Source of the DNA: Bacteroidota bacterium
GTDB taxonomy: Bacteria; Bacteroidota; Bacteroidia; Palsa-965
Direction: 5' to 3'
Assembly (NCBI GenBank): GCA_013289095.1
Contig: JABDAO010000009.1
Span: 1-55,044 of the forward strand
DNA: 55,044 bases
The notes under the pieces were generated by a model, which saw only the letters and a program-made list of their open reading frames with translations, made no database searches and was not told where the DNA came from. The position numbers and the translations under genes were made by a program. This document shows, piece by piece, positions 30,203-39,318 of the stretch. Every line of letters starts with the position of its first letter. Within the stretch, counting starts at the first letter, position 1.

Positions 30203-30235
30203 GGAAATAGGACGCTTGAAGGACGAGAAAAATAC

Positions 30236-30267
30236 AAAAAGCCTCCCGATCTCCAACCGGAAGGCTC
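30236..30267 (-). terminator. Intrinsic terminator downstream of the OmpA-family gene
   Basis: Minus strand GAGCCTTCCGGTTGGAGATCGGGAGGCTTTTTGTATTTTT. Confidence 0.7.
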
Positions 30268-30299
30268 CTTATCATTCATAGCGATGCATGTCTTTATTG

Positions 30300-32315
30300 C
30301 TATTTCACCCCCACCACAAAAAACTCTGTCCTCCTGTTTTTTGCCCGGCCGGCCTCGGTCGAATTATCTGCCACCGGCACGGTTGCCCCAAAGCCTTTAA
30401 AGGCTGCAAGCTGGGTTTTAGCCACGCCCATCTTTTCGAGATTTTCGTACACGGTCAGGGCCCTGTCGGCGCTTAGGCTCTGGTTACTCTGGGCATTCCC
30501 CACATTATCGGTATGTCCGTAGATTTCGATCCGGATGCCCGGGTTTTCTTTGAGATAGGCGGCAAATTCTTCGAGCACTATTTTCGAACGCCCTTCGAGC
30601 TCGGCCGAGTTGGAGCGGTAATAAATATTGTTGAGCGTATAGGCAGAACCGGCCACCGCTTGTTTTACATCCATATCAAAAACGGTTGGCTTTGCCGATA
30701 CACTATCGGCCGAAACGAGCTGTGAACTGAACGCCGCTCCCGGTTCTTTGATGGTGATGATAAAATCTTCCTTTTTCTTCATGTTCACCACCGCGGCATA
30801 GTGTCCTGTAAGGGTGTCGAGTACTACATCGGTTTTTGTTTTTGAATTGGTGCTTTTGATCTCCATCTTTACCTTTCCGGCCGTATGTCCCTCGCTGAGT
30901 TTAAGATCGCCCTGGATAAAGGCTACTTTTTGAGGCCGGGCTTTTTCGTAGAGCTCAAACGAATAGATGTCATACCCGCCCATACCGGGATTTTTCTGAT
31001 GCAGGTTGCTGGCAAAATAACCGTAATGCCCATCGGTGCTGACAAAGAAACCCAGATCGTCGCTCGGGGTATTGATGGGTATGCCTATGTTTTTGGGGTC
31101 TTCCCAATTCCCTTTGTCGTCTTTACGGACGTAGAAAATATCCTGTCCGCCTACTCCCGGCAATCCGTCGGAAGAAAAATAAAGTGTTTCGCTGTCGGAG
31201 TGAATAAACGGTGTTTTTTCCTCCCCCTTCGTATTGATCTTAGGGCCCAGGTTCACAGGCACATCCCATTTGCCATCAGCCTTTTTGTGCGACATCCAGA
31301 TATCTGATCCTCCAAACCCACCGGGGCGGTCGCTGGCAAAGTACAGGGTTTTGCCATCGGCCGAGATGGTTGGCTGCGAATCCCAGGCCTTGGGGTCGTT
31401 TATCGGATATCCGCAGTTTTTAATTTCTCCCCATTCGCCATCCACCTTGTCGCAATAATAAATATCAAAGTTGGGCATTTCTCCACCCTCGTCTTTACCA
31501 ATGGTAAAATACATGTGCTGATTATCGATCGAGACGGTAGCCCCGCCCTGATTATCGTAGGTATTAAAGGGAGCGGGCAATTTTTCTCCTTCGCTGAAAT
31601 TACCATCCTTGCCGCGGTGGCTGCAGCAGAACTGTTCAACAAGCTTATCGCTTTGATAAGCCTGACCGAAAGAGGCAACCGTGCCACGGCGGATAAAATA
31701 CATCTGCGCGTCATCGGGGGTAATGATGCCCAGGTATTCATCCTTGGGGGTACATATACCCGGCACCGGCTTTGGATCAAAGGGCACGATGTTCTTTTTC
31801 AGGTCATCATACACCCTGGCATAGCGTATCATCTGGGAGGCATTGCTTTGAAAGAATTCAAAATCCTTGCTGTATTTCTTGGGGTCGTCGTCTTTAAAGT
31901 CGAGGTACTTCTGGAGGTATTTAATGGCTTCGGGATAATTTTCTTCTTCGTAATAGTTAAAACCAACATAATAAAACGGATCGGAATGAAACGTAGGGCA
32001 GATCTCTATCACTTTCAAAAAATCAGGCACGGTGGGCTTATACGATTCCTGATGCAGGTTTGCTACAGTCAACGCGATAGTGGCCAGTTTATAATAGGCT
32101 TCCACATACTCCGGATCAGCCTCAATGGCCTTATGGAGGTAATCGATGCGGTCTTCGCGTTTGTATTTTTTATTGTCGCACCCTTTCTCGTAATACTCCA
32201 GGGCCTTTTTATCATCGGCATGGTGGCATTTGTCTTTCTCATCCTGGCCGAAGCTATGCAAAGAAATGAACAGTGCTGCTACAAGGATGCAGAGCCGTTT
32301 AAACAGTAGTTTCAT
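30300..32315 (-). CDS. OmpA family protein with TPR and WD40-like (PD40) repeats
   Basis: TPR N-terminus, PTISADGKTLYFASDRPGGFGGSDIW repeats, C-terminal RIEIYGHTDNVGNAQSNQSLSADRALTVYENL..NRRTEF. Confidence 0.93.
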   Translation of the reverse strand: MKLLFKRLCILVAALFISLHSFGQDEKDKCHHADDKKALEYYEKGCDNKKYKREDRIDYLHKAIEADPEYVEAYYKLATIALTVANLHQESYKPTVPDFLKVIEICPTFHSDPFYYVGFNYYEEENYPEAIKYLQKYLDFKDDDPKKYSKDFEFFQSNASQMIRYARVYDDLKKNIVPFDPKPVPGICTPKDEYLGIITPDDAQMYFIRRGTVASFGQAYQSDKLVEQFCCSHRGKDGNFSEGEKLPAPFNTYDNQGGATVSIDNQHMYFTIGKDEGGEMPNFDIYYCDKVDGEWGEIKNCGYPINDPKAWDSQPTISADGKTLYFASDRPGGFGGSDIWMSHKKADGKWDVPVNLGPKINTKGEEKTPFIHSDSETLYFSSDGLPGVGGQDIFYVRKDDKGNWEDPKNIGIPINTPSDDLGFFVSTDGHYGYFASNLHQKNPGMGGYDIYSFELYEKARPQKVAFIQGDLKLSEGHTAGKVKMEIKSTNSKTKTDVVLDTLTGHYAAVVNMKKKEDFIITIKEPGAAFSSQLVSADSVSAKPTVFDMDVKQAVAGSAYTLNNIYYRSNSAELEGRSKIVLEEFAAYLKENPGIRIEIYGHTDNVGNAQSNQSLSADRALTVYENLEKMGVAKTQLAAFKGFGATVPVADNSTEAGRAKNRRTEFFVVGVK

Positions 32316-32348
32316 GGCTGTTGATAGCTGTTAAATGCGATTCTCTAG

Positions 32349-33428
32349 TCAAATTTTAGCGGTCCGCCCCCGGAGCAGATGATCGGCCAGGACAAGGGCC
32401 GTCATCGCCTCAACGATAGGCACCGCCCTGGGCAAGACACAGGGGTCGTGACGTCCGCGACCTGTGGTTGTAACCGCTTCGCCCTTTTCATTTACCGTTT
32501 GTTGTTCCTGCATGATGGTTGCCACGGGTTTGAATGCCGTGCGAAAATAAATGTCTTCCCCGTTGCTGATCCCACCTTGTATACCACCCGAACGGTTGTG
32601 CGAAGTGCCTATCTGGTTTCCTTTCAGAATAAATGCATCGTTGTGTTCAGAACCTTTCATTTTTACCCCGTCAAAACCGCTGCCGTACTCAAAGCCTTTT
32701 ACAGCATTGATGCTGAGCATGGCTTTTCCCAGATCGGCATGGAGTTTATCGAATACGGGTTCGCCCAGACCGGCAGGCACGCCGGTTGCAAAACAGGTGA
32801 TGACCCCGCCAATGGTATCGCCATCCTTACGTACCTGTTCTATTTTCCGGATCATCAGTTCGGCAATAAGCAGATCGGGGCATCGAACGGCATTTGTCTC
32901 GGTAAGCTCCTGATTAATTTCGAGATAACTCTTCATCAGACATATATCGCCTACCTGCGAAGTATACGCATGTATTTCTATTCCTGATTTTCGCAAAAGC
33001 AATTTCGCAATGGCGCCGGCAGCAACACGGGCTACGGTTTCGCGTGCCGATGAACGGCCCCCGCCACGGTAATCACGCTGTCCATATTTTGCATCATACG
33101 TATAATCGGCATGCGAGGGGCGATAGACATCTTTAATATGCTGATAATCGGCGCTTTTCTGGTTTTCATTGCGAACCACAAAACCGATGGATGTACCGGT
33201 GGTTTTTCCTTCGAAAATACCCGAAAGAAATTCAACCGTATCGGGTTCCTTGCGTTGGGTAACGAGGTGACTTTGCCCCGGTTTTCGACGATCCAGTTCT
33301 GACTGAATGTATGCAAGATCTATTTCAAGCCCGGCAGGGCAACCGTCAACAATCCCGCCAATGGCAGTACCATGCGATTCACCAAAAGTATGGAGCCTGA
33401 AGTGTTGACCAATGCTGTTGCCTGACAT
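32349..33428 (-). CDS. aroC: Chorismate synthase
   Basis: [27 protein letters not shown]...[25 protein letters not shown]...[17 protein letters not shown]. Confidence 0.98.
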   Translation of the reverse strand: MSGNSIGQHFRLHTFGESHGTAIGGIVDGCPAGLEIDLAYIQSELDRRKPGQSHLVTQRKEPDTVEFLSGIFEGKTTGTSIGFVVRNENQKSADYQHIKDVYRPSHADYTYDAKYGQRDYRGGGRSSARETVARVAAGAIAKLLLRKSGIEIHAYTSQVGDICLMKSYLEINQELTETNAVRCPDLLIAELMIRKIEQVRKDGDTIGGVITCFATGVPAGLGEPVFDKLHADLGKAMLSINAVKGFEYGSGFDGVKMKGSEHNDAFILKGNQIGTSHNRSGGIQGGISNGEDIYFRTAFKPVATIMQEQQTVNEKGEAVTTTGRGRHDPCVLPRAVPIVEAMTALVLADHLLRGRTAKI

Positions 33429-33643
33429 AGGATGTAAAAATAGGGTTTTTAAATGATCCGATTTCAGCCCAACGATGGGAATTGAAATGCCTTTGTGCTT
33501 TCCGTTGCCTGCAGCCGTTTATCCCGCTTCATGCAACAGAGACACGCATTCGCGCTCAATAAGCCATCAGCACTGCCGGCCCGCGGGATAACCGCCTCCC
33601 GATATCTGTCGGGACTATCTGGACGCGCACAGGCCTAACGCGC

Positions 33644-33675
33644 TTTGCATTAGCCTGTTGCAAGGCTAATGCAAA
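33644..33675. repeat. Perfect 12-bp-stem intergenic hairpin TTTGCATTAGCC-N8-GGCTAATGCAAA
   Basis: Exact inverted repeat; related to the hairpin at 37112-37143. Confidence 0.85.
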
Positions 33676-33782
33676 ATCCCCGTTTATCCATTATTTTTTT
33701 TGATCTTTGATGTTTGCAGAACCGGGTGAAATAGGTGCATCTGCTGACCTGGTATCTGATCACTGCTAATCGTCTGAAAAAC

Positions 33783-35036
33783 ATGAAACTCCTCATCAAA
33801 AATATCAAGACCCTGGCGCAGGTACACGACAGACCCATTAAGTTCCTGGCAGGCCCTTCGATGAAAAAGCTGAAGACAATCAACAATGCCTGGCTGGCAA
33901 TAGAAAATGGTAAGATAGCCGGCTTGGGATCGATGAAAGATTGGGAAGGCATCAGCGACTGGACCGATCTGGAGGTGCTCGATGCCACCGGCAAAATGGT
34001 TTTGCCTTGCTGGTGCGACTCGCATACTCATCTTGTTTATGCCGGCAGCCGGGAAGGCGAATTTGCCGATCGTATTAAAGGAATGAGTTACGAAGAGATT
34101 GCAGCCCGCGGAGGAGGGATCCTCAACTCAGCCCAACGCCTCCGGCTCGCCTCTGAAGATGAGCTGGTTGAAAGCGCCCAAACGAGGCTGGATGAAATCA
34201 TCAGCCAGGGCACAGGCGCTGTGGAAATAAAAAGCGGTTATGGCCTCAGCGTAGAATCTGAACTTAAAATGTTGCGGGTTATCCGTACGCTTAAACAAAC
34301 CAACGCGGTGGCTATCCGTTCCACCTTTTTGGGGGCCCATGCCGTTCCTCCTGAATTTACCGGACGCAAGACCGATTATATCAAGGTGCTCATCCAGGAG
34401 CTTATGCCCGAAATACAAAAACAAAAACTGGCCGATTATTGCGATGTGTTTTGCGAAAACAACTATTTCACCCCCGACGAGACAAAAGAAATACTCGAAG
34501 CCGGAAAAAAACACGGCATGCGGCCAAAGGTTCATGCCGAGCAGCTGAGCAATTCGGGGGGTGTACTGGCCGGAGTAAAGTGCGGCGCCGTGAGTGTAGA
34601 TCATCTGGAGTATGTGGGCGATGCCGAAATCGAAGCCCTCGGCGATTCGGGCACCATGCCCACGATCCTGCCAGGCGCAGCGTTTTTTCTTTCCCTGCCC
34701 CATCCTCCGGCCCGCAAAATGATCGATGCCGGTTTGCCCCTGGCGCTGGCAAGTGATTACAACCCGGGGTCGAGCCCAAGCGGGAACATGAACCTGATGA
34801 TCAGCATTGCCTGCATACAATACCACATGACCCCCGATGAAGCAATCAATGCAGCCACCATTAACTCGGCCTACGCCATGGGGCTGCACGAAACGCACGG
34901 AACAATAGCGGTTGGGAAAACAGCAAATGTGTTTATCACCAAAGAAATTCCTTCGATTGCTTTCATCCCCTATTCTTTCGGAAGTAACCTGATCGAGACC
35001 GTGATCCTGAACGGTAAGATTGCGTTTAACAGTTAA
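33783..35036 (+). CDS. hutI: Imidazolonepropionase
   Basis: MVLPCWCDSHTHLVYAGSREGEFADRIKGMSYEEIAARGGGILNSA...DHLEY...ASDYNPGSSPSGNMNLM. Confidence 0.96.
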   Translation: MKLLIKNIKTLAQVHDRPIKFLAGPSMKKLKTINNAWLAIENGKIAGLGSMKDWEGISDWTDLEVLDATGKMVLPCWCDSHTHLVYAGSREGEFADRIKGMSYEEIAARGGGILNSAQRLRLASEDELVESAQTRLDEIISQGTGAVEIKSGYGLSVESELKMLRVIRTLKQTNAVAIRSTFLGAHAVPPEFTGRKTDYIKVLIQELMPEIQKQKLADYCDVFCENNYFTPDETKEILEAGKKHGMRPKVHAEQLSNSGGVLAGVKCGAVSVDHLEYVGDAEIEALGDSGTMPTILPGAAFFLSLPHPPARKMIDAGLPLALASDYNPGSSPSGNMNLMISIACIQYHMTPDEAINAATINSAYAMGLHETHGTIAVGKTANVFITKEIPSIAFIPYSFGSNLIETVILNGKIAFNS

Positions 35037-35236
35037 GAATGACTCGTCTCCCGGCCCTTATCGCTCTCCCGAATGCATGCCTTCGTGCAAAAGCCAGAAC
35101 AACAGCAGGCAGGGGTTTGACGCTTGTCGGTTGTGCGACCCCAAAGGGGGCGCACGTAAGATAGCATGTCAGGAATCAGGTATAATGGCAGATTTTCAAT
35201 TTTCATCCTTCGTTCAAGAGGCAGAGGCAACTACAT

Positions 35237-36538
35237 TTGAAAACCGATTCAGGAAAAAATATCCGGGCTTTAACCAAATGCCCATTGCCTATGACCTTTA
35301 ACCGCCGACAGCTTATTTATTGCATCACCGCGCTTGCTTTCCTGAAGATTGTGTACCTGATCCTGGCAAAACCCGCCGTTGGTTTGTTCGAAGACCATAT
35401 CATGGCCGTAAACCTGATGCAGACCGGCGAACTTTTTTTTAATTGGGATGGGGTCAATAACCATACCTATCAGTTCCCGGTTTATCCATTCCTCATTTCC
35501 CTCATTTATCATCTGGTTGGAATTGTGCCATGGGTTGCCTGTATGTTTCATGTCGTACTGAACACCGTTACGGCTTTCCTGCTTATCCCGGTGTTCTCCT
35601 TCTTCCTTCGGCAGTTCAGGCTCCCTGTTTATTTCGAAAACAAGGTCAGTGCAATTAGCTTTTGGTCGGTCCTGCTCTTTTCATTGCACCCCGGCATTGC
35701 GTGTTATGCCATGTTCAAGATCCACCCATTCAGTCTGGATCTGTTGATGCTGGTACTTCCCCTGTATTTTACATCCAGGTATTTTACCCGCCGGTGTGTC
35801 GCAAACCTGATCCTGTTTTGTCTTTCTGTTTCTCTTTCTGTTCTTACACGCGCTACCTTGCTTGTTTCGGCAATTCCATTCTTTCTTTTGTTTCTTGAAC
35901 AACAGGGGTTTCTGAAAACGGTCAGGGCCGGTCTGGTTTTAACGCTGGTTATGACATTGGTCTGCGGCCCCTGGCTTTTTCGGAATTACCGACAGGATGG
36001 CATCACCGGTTTTAGCTCTATGGGGGGAATGACTATCTGGAAAGGCTCCAACCCCCAATCCGAAGGCAGCAATTACCTCGATAACGGCAACTATTGTTAC
36101 ACCCTCCTGGGCCCTCATGCCACAGATACACTCATCACGCTCAGTGTAAAAGAACAGGACCTGTATTACCGCAGTCTTTATCTGAAGAATGTACGCGCCA
36201 ACCCCATGGGGCAGGTACGCTTATACTTTGTTAAACTCCGCAATTTCTGGTTGTTTCGATCTCAGTTCGGGGGTGAATATGGCCCCCGGATGAAACAGGT
36301 CATCCCCTTTTATCAGATCCTGTATCTGATCCTGCTTGGGTTGAGCATTTTTGCTTCAATCCAGATCGGGAAGCGTAGTTTGCTTCTGTTGATTATCCCC
36401 CTCCTGCTATCCCTCGAACAAAGCATTTTTTATGTCGAAACCCGCCATAGGTTGATTATTGAGCCTTGTCTGATATTTATGGGATGTATCGGGTTTGTTT
36501 ATCTGGTTCATGCTTTTAAAAAGACAAGGCAGGCCTAA
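35237..36538 (+). CDS. Multi-TM glycosyltransferase-like protein (GT39/ArnT-like)
   Basis: Multiple TM helices; early EDHIMAVNLMQTGELFFNWDG...YQFPVYPFLISLIYHLVG resembling GT-C N-terminal loops. Confidence 0.65.
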   Translation: MKTDSGKNIRALTKCPLPMTFNRRQLIYCITALAFLKIVYLILAKPAVGLFEDHIMAVNLMQTGELFFNWDGVNNHTYQFPVYPFLISLIYHLVGIVPWVACMFHVVLNTVTAFLLIPVFSFFLRQFRLPVYFENKVSAISFWSVLLFSLHPGIACYAMFKIHPFSLDLLMLVLPLYFTSRYFTRRCVANLILFCLSVSLSVLTRATLLVSAIPFFLLFLEQQGFLKTVRAGLVLTLVMTLVCGPWLFRNYRQDGITGFSSMGGMTIWKGSNPQSEGSNYLDNGNYCYTLLGPHATDTLITLSVKEQDLYYRSLYLKNVRANPMGQVRLYFVKLRNFWLFRSQFGGEYGPRMKQVIPFYQILYLILLGLSIFASIQIGKRSLLLLIIPLLLSLEQSIFYVETRHRLIIEPCLIFMGCIGFVYLVHAFKKTRQA

Positions 36539-36614
36539 AAGTGTGGTGAATGAGGAACGTGTTCTGCCTGAATGACCAAAAGCTATCGTAAAAAATGCGA
36601 AAAGAGTCCTATTC

Positions 36615-36932
36615 AGGCTGATTGCTATAGAGATCATGCCTGTTGCTATAGCTTCAGGCATGATCTCTATAGTATTCAGGCCTGTTGCTATAGCAATCAG
36701 GCCTGACGCTACAGCAATCTGGCCTGATGCTATAGCAACAGGCCCTATTGTTACAGTGATCTGGCTGATTGCTATAACAATCTGGCTATTTGTTGTAGCA
36801 ATCAGGCCTGTTGCTATAACAATCAGCCATTTGTTATCGTGATCAGGCCTGTTGCTATAGCATCAGGCCTGATTGTTATAGCAATTGGCATGATTGCTAC
36901 AGCAACAGGCATGATCTCTATAGCAATCGGCC
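36615..36932. repeat. Tandem array, 15 units of 21 bp, consensus GGCCTGTTGCTATAGCAATCA
   Basis: Palindromic-core anchors at 36625,36646,36667,36688,36709,36730,36751,36772,36793,36814,36834,36855,36876,36897,36918. One 20-bp step; the rest are exactly 21. Confidence 0.97.
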
Positions 36933-37108
36933 AGAAACCTACTCTTTTGGGGTTTCACGGTATCCCAAACCGGCAGCTGTGCTTTCGGGTAAACAAGATC
37001 GCTGCAACGTATGGGCGTAAAAAACCACCCATTGGGAGTGCAACAAACTCAAGGGCATCTCAAACGAGTGATCAGGAGACAAAAAGAACCGTTGTTCCCT
37101 TCATCCCA

Positions 37109-37143
37109 GATTGTGCATTAGATGGCTTGTGCGCTAATGCACA
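37109..37143 (+). repeat. 23-bp array-associated motif copy 2 (37109-37131) within hairpin TGTGCATTAG-N12-CTAATGCACA
   Basis: GATTGTGCATTAGATGGCTTGTG, plus 10-bp perfect stem 37112-37121/37134-37143. Confidence 0.8.
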
Positions 37144-37394
37144 GTGTGTTAGGATTTGCGCGATCCCGATAGTCATCGGGATGGGTTATCCTGCGGGTTC
37201 GCCCGCGCAACTGGCCTTTTAAGCGCGAATGCCTGGTTCGAATGCATAAAGCGGGTTCATTTGAATCCTAAATACTGGTCGCCAGAACATAACGCGCTGT
37301 TTTATCGCCTAATTTTTTCTATTTTAGGCCTTTCAGAATTAGTGCTAAAAACCCCTGAGTTCTTGTTTCAGAACGATTATTCTACCAACCCACT

Positions 37395-39083
37395 ATGAAC
37401 CAACTCATTGAATGTGTCCCCAACTTCAGCGAAGGGAATGATATGGCTGTCATCCATCAGATAACCGCCGAAATAGAATCAGTTTCAGGAGTAAAACTCC
37501 TGAATGTCGACCCCGGAAAAGCCACTAACCGAACCGTGGTTACGTTTGTCGGTCCTCCGGCAGCAGTTATTGATGCTGCTTTCCTGGCCATCAAAAAGGC
37601 GTCTGAACTCATTGATATGAGCAAACATACAGGCGAACATCCGCGTATGGGAGCTACGGATGTCTGTCCGCTTATACCCATTGCAGGAATCAGCATGGAA
37701 GAAACAGCAGCCTGGGCCGTGAAGCTGGCCGAGCGGGTGGGGAAAGAGGTGGGTATTGCCGTATATCTGTATGAAGCGGCTCAGCCAAAAAAGGAGCGTA
37801 CCAACCTTTCTGTCATCCGTGCCGGCGAATACGAAGGCTTTTTCAAAAAAATAAAACTGCCCGAATGGAAACCCGATTTCGGCCCTGCCGAACATTCAGT
37901 AAAAGCAGGTTCAACGGTTATCGGGGCCCGCGATTTCCTGGTGGCCTATAACATCAATCTGAATACCACTTCCGTACGCCGGGCGAATGCCATTGCCTTT
38001 GATGTGCGCGAAGCAGGCCGCGTGAAACGCGAAGGAAACCCGGTTACCGGAAAGATCGTGACCGATGCTTCGGGTAACCCGGTAAATATACCCGGTTCGT
38101 TAAAATCGGTGAAAGCAATAGGTTGGTATATCGAAGAGTATGGCATTACCCAAATCTCGATGAATCTTACCAACATTAACATGACCCCTGTACATCATGC
38201 TTTTGATGAAGTATGCCGCAAGGCTGCCGAGCGCGGTTTACGGGTAACCGGATCTGAGCTGGTAGGGCTTATCCCTCTGAAAGCCATGCTGGATGCAGGA
38301 AAATATTTTCTAAAGAAACAACAACGATCTACCGGAGTAAGCGAACCGGAGCTTATCAAGATTGCAGTAAAATCGCTGGGGTTGGCAGAACTTGCTCCTT
38401 TCAAACCCGAAGAACGCATCATTGAATACCTGCTGCGCGATGCCTCCAAAAGCCGTCTGATCAGCATGAACCTCGTTGCCTTTGCCGACGAAACAGCCAG
38501 CGAGAGCGCAGCGCCGGGAGGAGGATCTATTTCGGCCTATCTCGGTACGCTTGGCATCTCGCTCGGTACGATGGTTGCAAACCTCAGCAGCCACAAACCG
38601 GGATGGGATGAGCGCTGGGAAGAATTCTCGGTCTGGGCAGAGAAGGGACAACTGCTCAAAGACAAACTCCTGCATCTGGTGGACGAAGACACCCATGCAT
38701 TTAACGGCATTATGCAGGCATTCGGGCTACCCAAAGCCAACGATGCCGAAAAGAAAACACGTACCCACCAGATCCAGACAGCAACCCGGTATGCCACCGA
38801 AGTTCCCTTTCAGGTGATGGAGCTGAGCTGCCAAAGCATGGCCATAATCAAAGCCATGGCCGAAACCGGAAACCCGAATTCAGTAACCGATGCAGGCGTT
38901 GGCGCCTTGTGTGCCCGGAGCGCTGTGATGGGCGCTTTTTTAAATGTGAAGATCAATGCAGCCGGCCTTACCGACAAAGCCTTTGCTGCCGAAATCATTG
39001 CAAAAGGAGCCGCAGTCGAAGAAAAGACAAAAGCTCTGGAAAGCGAAATTCTGGCCATTGTGAATGGAAAGATTGGGGCCTGA
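37395..39083 (+). CDS. ftcD: Glutamate formimidoyltransferase/formimidoyl-THF cyclodeaminase (fused FTCD)
   Basis: LIECVPNFSEGNDMAVIHQITAEI...HPRMGATDVCPLIP...; C-terminal FADETASESAAPGGGSISAYLG cyclodeaminase. Confidence 0.95.
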   Translation: MNQLIECVPNFSEGNDMAVIHQITAEIESVSGVKLLNVDPGKATNRTVVTFVGPPAAVIDAAFLAIKKASELIDMSKHTGEHPRMGATDVCPLIPIAGISMEETAAWAVKLAERVGKEVGIAVYLYEAAQPKKERTNLSVIRAGEYEGFFKKIKLPEWKPDFGPAEHSVKAGSTVIGARDFLVAYNINLNTTSVRRANAIAFDVREAGRVKREGNPVTGKIVTDASGNPVNIPGSLKSVKAIGWYIEEYGITQISMNLTNINMTPVHHAFDEVCRKAAERGLRVTGSELVGLIPLKAMLDAGKYFLKKQQRSTGVSEPELIKIAVKSLGLAELAPFKPEERIIEYLLRDASKSRLISMNLVAFADETASESAAPGGGSISAYLGTLGISLGTMVANLSSHKPGWDERWEEFSVWAEKGQLLKDKLLHLVDEDTHAFNGIMQAFGLPKANDAEKKTRTHQIQTATRYATEVPFQVMELSCQSMAIIKAMAETGNPNSVTDAGVGALCARSAVMGAFLNVKINAAGLTDKAFAAEIIAKGAAVEEKTKALESEILAIVNGKIGA

Positions 39084-39318
39084 GCTGGTTAGTATCAAGG
39101 ATTGACAGAGGGGGTTATCCCTGTATCAGGATCCATCAAGATCTGAACATTGCCCACGATTTTAATTATGGAAAAAATAGGATGAAATGATGTTGAGTAC
39201 CGTTTTATACCGAAGGAACAGGAGAATAAGCCCCCCCGGTATAACGGTTTATTGAGAATCCACTGGCTTTGAAACGATTCCACCTCCATTCCGTATAACA
39301 CTTACTAATCAGATTTTT

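Noticed and set aside
36636-37222. ORFs 36636-36842 and 36839-37222 as genes
   Set aside because: They are low-complexity translations of array 4 plus intergenic sequence, with no recognisable domain.
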